DNA of 46,834 nucleotides, from assembly GCA_022736715.1 (NCBI GenBank), contig DZDJ01000024.1, positions 1-46,834 on the forward strand, read 5' to 3'. This DNA comes from Edaphobacter aggregans (GTDB taxonomy: Bacteria; Acidobacteriota; Terriglobia; Terriglobales; Acidobacteriaceae). Below, piece after piece: positions 1 through 8,935 of the stretch (its first letter is position 1; each line of letters starts with the position of its first letter). The position numbers and the translations under genes are program-made. The notes below the pieces were generated by a model, which did no database searches, was not told the origin of the DNA, and worked only from the letters and a program-made list of their open reading frames with translations.

Positions 1-84
1 CAACAATTGTTGAGGGGCTACTTGTCTCACTCATCTTGGCGCAGAGGGTTGCATGAAGTACCGGTTCAGGAATAACGGGGCCGA

Positions 85-1932
85 TCAAGATGTGGTTGTT
101 GTAAAGATTGTGTTCTTCACGCTGCGAATTGCGTCCTTCGCATCCCCCAGTAAGTCAAAGAACAGAATGTCATTCTTGCCTGGGTGCAACCATGGGCCCG
201 GCGTATAGAGTGTGAACTGTGGCCCGATTGACCAGAAACGGCCCAGCGTGCGGCCATTGATCCATACTTCCCCTTTGTGCATCTGCTGCGTATCCAGATA
301 GGTATCTGCCGGAGCAGAAACTTCCATCTGTGTACGATAGAAGCATGGCCCGTTGCATGGTTCCGGCAGAAAATGCACCTTACTCACGTCCTCCATTGGC
401 AACGAGTAAATCTCCCAATGCCCGGGCTGCTTTCCATCAACCATTACCTCACCGGTAATTCCTTTGCGTTCCCCGCGAATCACTTTCGTGTAATTCACAC
501 GGCCGCTATTCTCCACCAGAATATCCAGTGTACTGGCTGCGCGTTGCACGGGGAGTGTAAGCTGATGCGTACCCAGCCTGCGGTCCATCACACCTGCTAA
601 TTTCTGATTGATATAAATCTGGGCATAGTCATGCAGCCCCTGAACAGACAATTGCCCGCCTGCCCCCGCGTCCAGCTTTGTCCGATAGAGAATGTATCCA
701 TAGGACTGTCCAAGATCTTCCATCGTCAGAAGCTTCGCCGACTCCACAGGAACTGGCAGATTACTCCACAAGGACGCCGATTCCAGATGCTGTGTCACTG
801 GAAAAGTCGTGGGCTTGATTGCAGGGGGCAATGGCGGAAGAACTTTTCCTGTGGCATTTTTGATCACATCACGAAATAGAAAAAATTTCTCTCGCGGCGT
901 GCCCTGTTCATCCAGTGGAGCATCGTAGTCATAACTGGTAGTGTCGGGCTGATAATTGCTCCCATCGCTGTTCGCCCCATTCATCCAGCCAAAGCTGGTG
1001 CCGCCCTCAAACATATACAGGTTGACGGAGTGGCCCTTCCCCAACATCCATGCCAATTCTTTCGCCTGCAAAATTCCATCCGTAACGTGATGCTTTTCAC
1101 CCCAGTGATCAAACCATCCATCCCAATATTCCCCTGTCATGCGTGGCCCATGCGGACGGAACTTTTCCAGCTTTGCAAAGCTGGAAGCCGCATCGCCGGC
1201 ACCAAAGTTAATCACAGCAGGCAGCTCCGGCAGCGCCCCTTTCGCCAACACATCAGGGCCATCCGCGGTGTACAACACAGGAGCATTCATGCCGCTCTTC
1301 TGCAGCGCGGTCTTCACGGCCTCCATATACCCGTGGTCATCGCCAAAAGAGCCGTATTCATTCTCCACCTGGACCGCTATAATTGGCCCGCCATTCTGCA
1401 AGAGCAGCGGGTGGATTTCTTTCCCCAACCGTGCAAACCACTGCTGCATGGCTGCAATGTATTTCGGATCGCTGCTGCGCAGCACCAGGCTCCTGTCCTT
1501 CAGCAGCCATGACGGATAGCCGCCCAGCTCCCACTCCGCACAGACAAATGGCCCCGGCCGCAGAATTACATACAGGCCTTCCTGTTGGGCCTCACGGACA
1601 TACTCCGCAATATCATTCTGGCCCCGAAAATCAAAGACCCCCGGCTTTGGCTCATTCACGTTCCAGAAGACATACGTGGTAATCGTGTTGAGCCCCATCG
1701 CACGGGCCTTGCGAAAGCGGTCTCTCCAATATGCGCGCGGTACTCTTGTGTAATGCATCGATCCGGCAATGATCTGGAATGGCTTTCCATTCAGCAGAAA
1801 CTGATTCCCAGAGACAGTAAAAGTTGCAGCAGGCCCACCTTGCGCTGCAAAAGCAGGCGACGCCAGCGCCATGGCACCCATCACCAGGCCCAGCGTAAAC
1901 TTCATCAGAAAACGGACAGAACGATGAACCAT
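85..1932 (-). CDS. Secreted GH35 beta-galactosidase
   Basis: A 615-residue glycoside hydrolase family 35 enzyme that should release terminal beta-galactose from oligo- or polysaccharides outside the cytoplasm. The N-terminus is a signal peptide (hydrophobic residues about 10-28, ending in an Ala-rich cleavage region before AQGGP). The TIM-barrel core carries the family signature with acid/base Glu192 in the NEYG motif and the expected nucleophile Glu268 in GEYWDGWFDHWG. A C-terminal beta-sandwich region (about 390-600) follows, as is usual in this family. The chosen ATG has AAGGAG 11 bases upstream; an internal Met10 start would still leave a signal peptide. It is transcribed away from its minus-strand neighbour, and the substrate (galactan, xyloglucan or glycan) cannot be told from sequence. 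Confidence 0.93.
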   Translation of the reverse strand: MVHRSVRFLMKFTLGLVMGAMALASPAFAAQGGPAATFTVSGNQFLLNGKPFQIIAGSMHYTRVPRAYWRDRFRKARAMGLNTITTYVFWNVNEPKPGVFDFRGQNDIAEYVREAQQEGLYVILRPGPFVCAEWELGGYPSWLLKDRSLVLRSSDPKYIAAMQQWFARLGKEIHPLLLQNGGPIIAVQVENEYGSFGDDHGYMEAVKTALQKSGMNAPVLYTADGPDVLAKGALPELPAVINFGAGDAASSFAKLEKFRPHGPRMTGEYWDGWFDHWGEKHHVTDGILQAKELAWMLGKGHSVNLYMFEGGTSFGWMNGANSDGSNYQPDTTSYDYDAPLDEQGTPREKFFLFRDVIKNATGKVLPPLPPAIKPTTFPVTQHLESASLWSNLPVPVESAKLLTMEDLGQSYGYILYRTKLDAGAGGQLSVQGLHDYAQIYINQKLAGVMDRRLGTHQLTLPVQRAASTLDILVENSGRVNYTKVIRGERKGITGEVMVDGKQPGHWEIYSLPMEDVSKVHFLPEPCNGPCFYRTQMEVSAPADTYLDTQQMHKGEVWINGRTLGRFWSIGPQFTLYTPGPWLHPGKNDILFFDLLGDAKDAIRSVKNTIFTTTTS

Positions 1933-2236
1933 ATGCAGAAATGCTCCTTATGTCCTGGACACAGAAATTTTCAAATCAAGAAACGATCGCCCGCCGCCGG
2001 CCCACTCATCCCATTGCAGCTTTTTTGTTGTGCTCATATATTCATGCGCCGATTCTGGATACGTATTCATTGACGGGAGGGCGCCACTCAGCAGCATTCG
2101 TCCCCGTCAACAGATTAGTGGGTTCATGTATCTCACTTCAAGATCAACTGCACAAAATATGCGCACTTATAGATAAGCTGCAAGCTACGATATTCCCCGC
2201 ATACCCTGATCAAAGAGTGCTGTTGCAAGTCATCTC
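1933..2236. other. Intergenic region upstream of the GH35 gene
   Basis: About 300 bases lie between the GH35 start and the end of the TPR/HTH gene. No convincing gene was seen. An 11-base inverted repeat, TGTCC-T-GGACA, sits at 1951-1961, just before the Shine-Dalgarno sequence of the GH35 gene on the minus strand. It could be an operator, but no clear sigma70 promoter was found around it. Confidence 0.4.
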
Positions 2237-3817
2237 TCATTGCCGGGACTGCACATTGCGCAGAATTCTACGGATTTTCTTAGGGGAAATGGAGAGTTGC
2301 TGCGCAACGCGCGTGATGTTCTTCTGGTGGTTGGCCCATACTCTCGGGATCACAATTTCAGCAAACTCTTCCTGTATCTGCTGGAATGTTTTGTCTCCTG
2401 TTTGTCCTTCCGACCATTGCCGCAGCGTCTGATCGATGTTGGCGGAGCACAAAATCTTTGCTTTCAAGGAACTCAGTTCTTTCGACAAATGGTCTCTGTC
2501 TTCCGGGCCAAGGAGCTTCCCTGCTTTCGCAGCATACATCCGGGCCAGGTCCCACTCCTGGCAGCAGTCTGCAGCAGCCACAATACCACGCATGATATAG
2601 GCCTCCGCGAGCAACCGCTTATTTTGTGTTCGCTGAGCGAGATCAACTGCTTCCTCTGCACGTTTTACGGCCAGCGAGGCATGACGGCCAGGTTCCGGCT
2701 GTTCTTCCAGTTGCTCCTCCGCGCGTACCATCTCCACAGCAGATTGCAGCACGCGGGCCCGTGCCATCAGGATCTGGTCTTTCTTTTTTTCTCCCAGCAG
2801 AAAGGCCCTGCGGCCTTCTCGTGCTGCACGGTCAATGTCCCCAATCTCCAGGTGCATATGGCCAGCATTCACCAATACGGCCCCGCTCCCGGTCTGATGT
2901 TGCTGCAGCTCATATATCCTCCATGCGCGCTTCAGCAGGTCCAGCGCTTCACTGACAATCTTTTGGTAGCGGGCATGGATAACTCCCTTTGCAGAGCCGC
3001 CGCGTATCCTGGCCTGCATATCAAGCGCAATCAGACGTTTTACATAGGCTGCATTCACCAGTGCGCGCGCGCAATTCGGATGTTTTGCAAATTTTTCTGA
3101 GTAGATCGCTATAGCGCGCTCAAAGTGTGCCAGCGCCGCCGCATACTCTCCAGACCTTCTTACAAAGCGCCCACGCGCCGACTCGATATTGCCTAACGAC
3201 AGTGCATGTCCAGTGGAGCGCAGTTCTGCTTCCGCCTCGTCCAGCAGTTGCCATGCCAGGCGTCGTTCGCCTTTTTGAAAAATCAACCAGCTTTCATGGA
3301 TCTTCACAACGGCAACGAGCTTGCTGGCTCCCGATCTGGCTGCTGTCTCACGGGCCGCGGCTATATGTTGCAGCGCTGCTTCATATTCCCCCTTTTTACG
3401 GTGCGCCCTGGCCTTCCAGAAATGTGCCGCGAAAAACAGCTCTGGATGTAAAACATCACGCCCTGCACGAAGAATTCCATCCAACTGCAAAATGCACTCG
3501 TCGAGGTTCTCCGTTGTCAAATAGAGGAACGCCTCCGCAAGTTTCAGTTTCAATACATCGATGAACCGCAAATCGGCAATTTCCAGTTGAGAGAAGTGTT
3601 GCTGCACCCGCTTCAACAAAGCAACATCGCCATAGCCCAGGTCAACCCACTGCGCCAGAGACAGAAAATAGCCAATGGCCTCCTGACTGCTCGGGGCAAG
3701 TTGCTCAAAGCGCTTGTTATTTTTTTCCAGAAGGGAAAATCCCCGGGCAATGTCCCTCTGTATCAGGGCCGCTTCCAATTGATGCAGGACCGTCTGGATT
3801 GAGGTTGCCGTAGACAT
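2237..3817 (-). CDS. TPR-repeat protein with C-terminal Fis-type helix-turn-helix
   Basis: A cytoplasmic, almost wholly alpha-helical protein of about 526 residues. Most of its length consists of TPR-like helical hairpins (for example the stretches around ALAHFERAIAIYSEKF and AEAYIMRGIVAAADC). The last ~40 residues, with ITRVAQQLSISPKKIRRILR, look like a Fis-type (HTH_8) DNA-binding helix-turn-helix. No sensor or sigma54-activating AAA+ domain is present. I place the start at the ATG at 3817; an in-frame GTG at 3826 is also possible and neither has a strong ribosome-binding site. It diverges from ppdK with a 160-base gap, so it could regulate that gene or itself, but this is inference. The true function is unknown. 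Confidence 0.72.
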   Translation of the reverse strand: MSTATSIQTVLHQLEAALIQRDIARGFSLLEKNNKRFEQLAPSSQEAIGYFLSLAQWVDLGYGDVALLKRVQQHFSQLEIADLRFIDVLKLKLAEAFLYLTTENLDECILQLDGILRAGRDVLHPELFFAAHFWKARAHRKKGEYEAALQHIAAARETAARSGASKLVAVVKIHESWLIFQKGERRLAWQLLDEAEAELRSTGHALSLGNIESARGRFVRRSGEYAAALAHFERAIAIYSEKFAKHPNCARALVNAAYVKRLIALDMQARIRGGSAKGVIHARYQKIVSEALDLLKRAWRIYELQQHQTGSGAVLVNAGHMHLEIGDIDRAAREGRRAFLLGEKKKDQILMARARVLQSAVEMVRAEEQLEEQPEPGRHASLAVKRAEEAVDLAQRTQNKRLLAEAYIMRGIVAAADCCQEWDLARMYAAKAGKLLGPEDRDHLSKELSSLKAKILCSANIDQTLRQWSEGQTGDKTFQQIQEEFAEIVIPRVWANHQKNITRVAQQLSISPKKIRRILRNVQSRQ

Positions 3818-3979
3818 AGCCTGCACTATAACTGAGTTGCGCTACATGCCGCCATGACCATCTGTCCGAAACGGTCGAGGCAGCTTGCCACCCTGAACGC
3901 ACCTTTTTAGCGTGTAGTTGTACTTTCCTGCACAACAGCGGCCATTTGCCCCGCTTCAGGAAAGTCAGGGAGCGATGCA

Positions 3980-6688
3980 ATGACACAGACAGCGCAGCAC
4001 ATCTACCGGTTCGGAAATGGAACCATCGACGGAAATGGCCTCATGCTGGATCTGCTTGGCGGAAAAGGGGCCTGCCTTGCCGAGATGACCAACCTCATGG
4101 TTCCCATTCCTCCCGGCTTCACCATCACAACTGCGGTCTGTCAGCACTGGCTCAACAATGCGGCCTACCCTGGCGGCGTCGAAGCCGAGATCGACGCAGC
4201 TCTTAGTTGGCTACAGGAGGCCTCTTCTCATCTATGGAATGATGCAGGGAATCCATTACTCGTCAGCGTGCGCTCCGGTGCTCCAGTCTCCATGCCGGGC
4301 ATGATGGATACGATTCTCAATGTGGGCCTCAATGAACAGGGCCTCGCAAGCTTGCGGGAACGCGGTGGCTCCATGCGCTTCGCACTGGATTCTTATCGCC
4401 GCCTGATGCAGATGTTCGGTACTACTGTTTTCGATGTTCCCAAAGAGGCTTTTGACCGTGCCATGAACCAGCTAAAGCAGTCCCGGAACATCGCCAGTGA
4501 CGCCGCGCTTTCTGAGGCCGATCTGCTGGATCTGGTCAATGCCTACCAGCGAATTGTGGTGCAACATACCGGGTCCCCATTTCCCCAGGACCCATGCCAG
4601 CAATTGAAAATGGCCGTCAACGCTGTATTTCGCTCATGGCAGAGCGGACGGGCACAGTGCTACCGCAAGCTGAACAACATCCCGGAGTCCATGGGAACAG
4701 CCGTCACCGTGCAGACCATGGTCTTCGGCAACCGTGGAGACAACAGCGGCACCGGCGTTGGATTTACGCGCAACCCTTCCACCGGCGCGCGCGCGATTTT
4801 CGGTGAATTTCTGCCCAATGCACAGGGGGAGGACATTGTTGCCGGCACGCGCACACCGCTTCCTTTGTCAGAACTGCAACAACGCATGCCAGCGGTCTAT
4901 CAACAACTCGCAACCATCGCCAGCCAGTTGGAGCAGCACTATCGCGAGGCCCAAGACTTCGAATTCACAGTCGAGAACGGTCGGCTGTTTTTGCTGCAAA
5001 CGCGGACAGCCAAGCGCACAGCCGCTGCCGCAGTACGGATCGCGGTCGAGATGGTCTCCGAAGGCATGATTTCCAGACACGAGGCCCTTACCCGAGTGCG
5101 CCCAGAAGATATTACAGCCGTCCTGTCCCCCCAACTGGATCTGACCAGCGACACCCCCATGCAATTGACCCAGGGCCTGGCCACATCTCCGGGCGCCGCC
5201 GTCGGGCAAATCGTCTTCTCTGCTGATGAGGCCGTTGCCAGGGCCGCAAGCGGCAAAAACGTCATCCTGCTCACCGAAGAAACTACTGCAGACGACATCC
5301 ATGGTATCGCCGTTGCAAAAGGCATTCTCACCTCGCGGGGTGGCGCCACCAGCCATGCTGCCGTCGTCGCACGCGGTATGGGAAAGTGTTGCATTACCGG
5401 AGCCAGAGACATCCACTGGGACAGCCACTCCGGCAGCGTTCAAATCGGCGGGAAGCGCTTTTACGCAGGCGAATGGCTCTCGCTCGATGGCACTACAGGC
5501 AACGTATTTGAGGGAAGACTGCCGCTGCGTCCAGCCAGCCAGCAAAATCTCTTTCTGGAAACGCTCTTGCAGTGGGCATCCGAAAGCAGTTCCTGTCTTG
5601 TTCGCGCCAACGCAGACACGCCACAGGATGCCATTACAGCACGTACTGCCCACGCAGCGGGCATCGGCCTTTGCCGAACGGAACACATGTTCTTTGCCCC
5701 TGACCGTCTGGAGCACGTCCGCGCCATGATTCTGGCCAGCAGCACAGAAGAGCGCATCCAGGAACTCAACCTGTTGCTGCCCATGCAGCAACAGGACTTT
5801 GAGCAGCTCTTCCGCACCATGTCCCCATTTCCAGTCACCATTCGGCTACTTGACCCACCGCTGCATGAATTTTTGCCGCCGCTGGAAGAACTCGACGGAG
5901 AAATTGCGGCCGCCAGCCGCGAGGAATGCTGGGACCACGTCATCCAACTGCGCAGGATTCGCCAGCAAGTGGAAGTTCTGCGCGAAGTGAATCCCATGAT
6001 GGGACACCGCGGTTGCCGCCTGAGCCTCACCTATCCGGAGATCCTGCAAATGCAGGTCCGGGCCATTCTGCAGGCTGCTCTGTCCGTCTCCAATGAGGGG
6101 TTGAACCCTGTTCCTGAGATCCTGGTTCCGCTGGTCGCCTCCGAAGAAGAAATGAAACTCCTTGCTGAGATGATTGATCAAACAGCCACGGCCGTTTTCG
6201 ACTCTCATCAACAGCATATCCCTTACACGATAGGTGCCATGATCGAACTCCCCCGCGCTGCCATCTGCGCTGATCGCATCGCCAACCACGTCAGCTTCGT
6301 TTCCTTCGGCACAAATGACCTTACGCAGATGACCTACGGCTTTTCCAGGGATGACGCCAGAACCTATCTCGACAGTTATCTGCAAAAGGGCGTCCTCAAG
6401 GCTGACCCGTTTCTGACCATTGATCGCGAAGGCGTGGGTCATTTGATGGAAATGGCTGTCCGAACCATTCGCATCGGTCATCCACACACCAAAATAGGAG
6501 TTTGCGGCGAACACGGCGGTGACCCGGAATCCATCAAATTCTTCCACTCTCTGGGCGTCGATTACGTCTCCTGCTCCCCAGCCCGCCTGGCTGCGGCGCA
6601 ACTCGCTACGGCACAGGCCTCGCTCTTGCAACAGCCCAGTTCCAGCCTGGCCAAGGCAGAGACCGAACTCGCCGCAGCACTCGCATAA
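3980..6688 (+). CDS. ppdK: Pyruvate, phosphate dikinase
   Basis: This 902-residue enzyme interconverts pyruvate + ATP + Pi with phosphoenolpyruvate + AMP + PPi in the cytoplasm and can serve glycolysis or gluconeogenesis. All three modules are visible: the N-terminal ATP-grasp region starting at YRFGNGTIDGNGLMLDLLGG, the central phosphohistidine domain with the GGATSHAAV motif (His459 is the phosphocarrier and the preceding Thr is the usual regulatory site), and the C-terminal PEP/pyruvate barrel ending with IGVCGEHGGDP, where Cys842 is the expected acid/base. Length is normal for the family (about 870-900). GGGAG lies nine bases before the ATG. It stands alone, divergent from the TPR/HTH gene and ended by a strong palindromic terminator. 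Pyruvate made by the two aldolases of the 13-34 kb region could feed into it. Confidence 0.96.
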   Translation: MTQTAQHIYRFGNGTIDGNGLMLDLLGGKGACLAEMTNLMVPIPPGFTITTAVCQHWLNNAAYPGGVEAEIDAALSWLQEASSHLWNDAGNPLLVSVRSGAPVSMPGMMDTILNVGLNEQGLASLRERGGSMRFALDSYRRLMQMFGTTVFDVPKEAFDRAMNQLKQSRNIASDAALSEADLLDLVNAYQRIVVQHTGSPFPQDPCQQLKMAVNAVFRSWQSGRAQCYRKLNNIPESMGTAVTVQTMVFGNRGDNSGTGVGFTRNPSTGARAIFGEFLPNAQGEDIVAGTRTPLPLSELQQRMPAVYQQLATIASQLEQHYREAQDFEFTVENGRLFLLQTRTAKRTAAAAVRIAVEMVSEGMISRHEALTRVRPEDITAVLSPQLDLTSDTPMQLTQGLATSPGAAVGQIVFSADEAVARAASGKNVILLTEETTADDIHGIAVAKGILTSRGGATSHAAVVARGMGKCCITGARDIHWDSHSGSVQIGGKRFYAGEWLSLDGTTGNVFEGRLPLRPASQQNLFLETLLQWASESSSCLVRANADTPQDAITARTAHAAGIGLCRTEHMFFAPDRLEHVRAMILASSTEERIQELNLLLPMQQQDFEQLFRTMSPFPVTIRLLDPPLHEFLPPLEELDGEIAAASREECWDHVIQLRRIRQQVEVLREVNPMMGHRGCRLSLTYPEILQMQVRAILQAALSVSNEGLNPVPEILVPLVASEEEMKLLAEMIDQTATAVFDSHQQHIPYTIGAMIELPRAAICADRIANHVSFVSFGTNDLTQMTYGFSRDDARTYLDSYLQKGVLKADPFLTIDREGVGHLMEMAVRTIRIGHPHTKIGVCGEHGGDPESIKFFHSLGVDYVSCSPARLAAAQLATAQASLLQQPSSSLAKAETELAAALA

Positions 6689-6710
6689 GCAACCCGTTTC
6701 GCCGACAAGA

Positions 6711-6742
6711 AAGGCACGGCGATCGCCGTGCCTTCTGTATTT
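6711..6742. terminator. Bidirectional intrinsic terminator between ppdK and the HAD gene
   Basis: A perfect 24-base inverted repeat at 6711-6734 (arms begin AAGGCACGGC) is followed on the plus strand by CTGTATTTT. It lies 22 bases after the ppdK stop and 23 bases beyond the stop of the converging HAD gene, so it can end both transcripts. Confidence 0.85.
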
Positions 6743-6757
6743 TCGTAGAATGCCTGC

Positions 6758-7447
6758 TTATTTCCGTCCCAATGGCGAGAACTGCAGTTGCAGCAGCCCG
6801 TCCGCCCCCGGCGTATATTGCAGGTCCGCCAGTGAAGGAACAATCCAGTCTGCGCCGCGCAACTCCTCCGCCCCATGCGACGTCAGGACAGCCAGCACGC
6901 GGCAACCTGCCTGCTTGCCCGCACCAACTCCCGCCGGCGCGTCCTCCACCACAATGCACTCTTCCGGTCTCAGCCCCAGCAACTCCACACCACGCTGGTA
7001 TGGCTCCGGATGCGGCTTGCCGTGCACCACCGATTCCGCCGTGATGAAGTTCTTTGGCAACGGCAGACCCGCATGGACCAGGCGGCTTTCCGCCAGCCGT
7101 AACGTCGCAGAGGTCACCACAGCCCACTGTTCCGGAGGCAGCGCGCGCAGCAACCTGGCCACGCCCGGCAGGACCTTCAGGTCCTCCATGTCCTCCACTT
7201 CCATCTTTTCTATCAGCCGCAACCCATCCTCGGCATCCATCTCCGGACGAAGCATCCGCACAATGTCGATCGCCCGGCGGCCATGCGGAATCAACAATCC
7301 CTGGCTCACATCCAGTCCATAGTACTGTGCCCAGCGCAGCCAGCTCCGCTCTACAGAACCAATGGAACTGATGAGCACGCCGTCCATGTCAAACAGCAGT
7401 CCGCGCGCTTCCACCATCACCGTCGCGTCCACCACCGCCCCGCCCAT
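6758..7447 (-). CDS. HAD-superfamily sugar-phosphate phosphatase (beta-phosphoglucomutase-like)
   Basis: A 229-residue haloacid-dehalogenase-superfamily protein with an alpha-helical cap of the beta-phosphoglucomutase/DOG1 type. Motif I is FDMDGVL (nucleophile Asp20, acid/base Asp22), motif II is the VVTSATL region, motif III is the Lys of GKPHPEPY and motif IV is VVEDAPAG. Such proteins dephosphorylate or isomerise small sugar phosphates; the exact substrate cannot be read. Its start lies three bases after the stop of the phosphomannomutase-like gene, so the two are very probably co-transcribed, which points to a hexose-phosphate substrate. A second possible start (Met11, at 7417) gives a more typical N-terminus. 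Confidence 0.85.
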   Translation of the reverse strand: MGGAVVDATVMVEARGLLFDMDGVLISSIGSVERSWLRWAQYYGLDVSQGLLIPHGRRAIDIVRMLRPEMDAEDGLRLIEKMEVEDMEDLKVLPGVARLLRALPPEQWAVVTSATLRLAESRLVHAGLPLPKNFITAESVVHGKPHPEPYQRGVELLGLRPEECIVVEDAPAGVGAGKQAGCRVLAVLTSHGAEELRGADWIVPSLADLQYTPGADGLLQLQFSPLGRK

Positions 7448-7450
7448 CCG

Positions 7451-8893
7451 CTATCGGCTCTCTTCCATCACAAACGCCCGCCCTGCTTCCAGCAACCGGC
7501 CCACAGATTCCGGCGAGCAGGACTCCGCATACACCCGCAGCAGCGGCTCCGTGCCCGAAGCACGCAGCAGCAGCCAGCTTTCCGCCGCATTTGGCTTGCC
7601 CGCCGCCTCCGGATTATCCAGGAAAAACTTAATGCCATCCAGCGATTCCACCCGCAGCACCTTCATCCCCGCAATGGATTCCACCTTGCCCTTGGCGCGC
7701 GCAATCGCATTCTGCTTAATCTCCTCCGCAATATGCAGATCAACGCGGCCATAATGATGCTCGCCAAACTCCTGCTGCAGGCCCGCCACCAGCTCACCCA
7801 GCGTCTTGCCCTCATCCGCCATCACATTGGCCAGCAACAGCGAATTCAGCAACCCGTCCCGCTCCGGCAAGTGGCGGCTCAACCCGATTCCGCCCGACTC
7901 CTCGCCACCGATCAGAATTTCCTGCTCCAGCATCAGATCGCACACATACTTGAAGCCGATTCCATGCTCATGCAACTTGCGCCCATACTTGGCGCAGATG
8001 CGGTCCAGCATACGCGTCGTATTGAAGGCGCGCGTCACATCGCCCGGCCACTGCTTGCGCTCCAGCAGCCAGCGCAGCAGCACGGCAAAAATCTTGTGCG
8101 GATCAACAAAGTTGCCCTGCTCATCCACCGCGCCAATGCGGTCCGCGTCGCCATCCGTAATCAGCCCGGCATGGCACTTGTGCTCCACCACGGCCAGTTG
8201 CGCAGCCCGGATGTGCGGCAGAATCGGCTCCGGATTGATGCCCGGAAACAACGGATCGATCTCTCCGCGAATCTCCACAAACGGAACACCCGCACGCGTA
8301 AAGATGCCCGCTATCACGCCGCGTCCCGCGCCATACATGCAATCGACCAGAAACTGATGGCCCGACTCACGGATCTTCTTCAGATCCACAAAATTCTCAA
8401 TCGCGGAGATATAAGTAGGCGCAAAATCCACTTCCGTAATCGGCGCCGACGCAGCAGCCTGCCGCAGCGGAGCACCCAGATACGACTCAATCGCAGCCAT
8501 AATCGATGGCTTGCCGGAGCCGCCATAACTCGCCTTGTACTTCACGCCATTCCACTGAAAAGGGTTGTGGCTGGACGTAATCATGATGCCGCCAGCAGCT
8601 CCCCGCTCGCGCACACCAAACGACAACGCCGGAGTCGGCGTAATTGCCGCCGCAAACTGCACCGGAATCCCAGAGTTCGCCAGCACCTCCGCTGCCACCC
8701 GCGCAAAGGCACGCGAGCCGAAGCGCGTATCGTAACCAATGCAGACGCCACGCGCCGCATCCTCATACTGATGCACATAGTTGGCAATCGCTGCCGCTGC
8801 AATGCGCACATTCTCATACGTAAAGTCATCGGCAATCTGGCCGCGCCAGCCATCGGTTCCAAATTTAATCGGCGAGTTCGTCGTCATACCCAT
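7451..8893 (-). CDS. Phosphoglucomutase/phosphomannomutase
   Basis: A 480-residue alpha-D-phosphohexomutase that moves phosphate between C6 and C1 of glucose or mannose. All four family loops are present: the phosphoserine loop TSSHNP (Ser108), the metal loop DGDADRIG, the sugar-specificity loop GGEESGGIG and the phosphate-binding loop RASGTEPLLRVY. The GEESGG loop does not by itself decide between glucose and mannose. Its neighbours manC and manA make Man-6-P to Man-1-P, for GDP-mannose, the likely job. It is followed three bases later by the HAD phosphatase and preceded 42 bases upstream by manC. Met3 (8887) is an alternative start with a better-placed GGA. Confidence 0.92.
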   Translation of the reverse strand: MGMTTNSPIKFGTDGWRGQIADDFTYENVRIAAAAIANYVHQYEDAARGVCIGYDTRFGSRAFARVAAEVLANSGIPVQFAAAITPTPALSFGVRERGAAGGIMITSSHNPFQWNGVKYKASYGGSGKPSIMAAIESYLGAPLRQAAASAPITEVDFAPTYISAIENFVDLKKIRESGHQFLVDCMYGAGRGVIAGIFTRAGVPFVEIRGEIDPLFPGINPEPILPHIRAAQLAVVEHKCHAGLITDGDADRIGAVDEQGNFVDPHKIFAVLLRWLLERKQWPGDVTRAFNTTRMLDRICAKYGRKLHEHGIGFKYVCDLMLEQEILIGGEESGGIGLSRHLPERDGLLNSLLLANVMADEGKTLGELVAGLQQEFGEHHYGRVDLHIAEEIKQNAIARAKGKVESIAGMKVLRVESLDGIKFFLDNPEAAGKPNAAESWLLLRASGTEPLLRVYAESCSPESVGRLLEAGRAFVMEESR

Positions 8894-8935
8894 TCCAAAT
8901 GATCTTTTCTGACCACTGGTCCCTGTTCCCTATCT

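Noticed and set aside
1..12. Perfect palindrome CAACAATTGTTG at the left edge
   Set aside because: It is cut by the window boundary and there is no visible gene or promoter to relate it to.
7283..8902. A 539-codon plus-strand frame opposite the phosphomannomutase-like gene
   Set aside because: Rich in Arg, His and Gln with no domain pattern, typical of an antisense shadow in GC-rich DNA.
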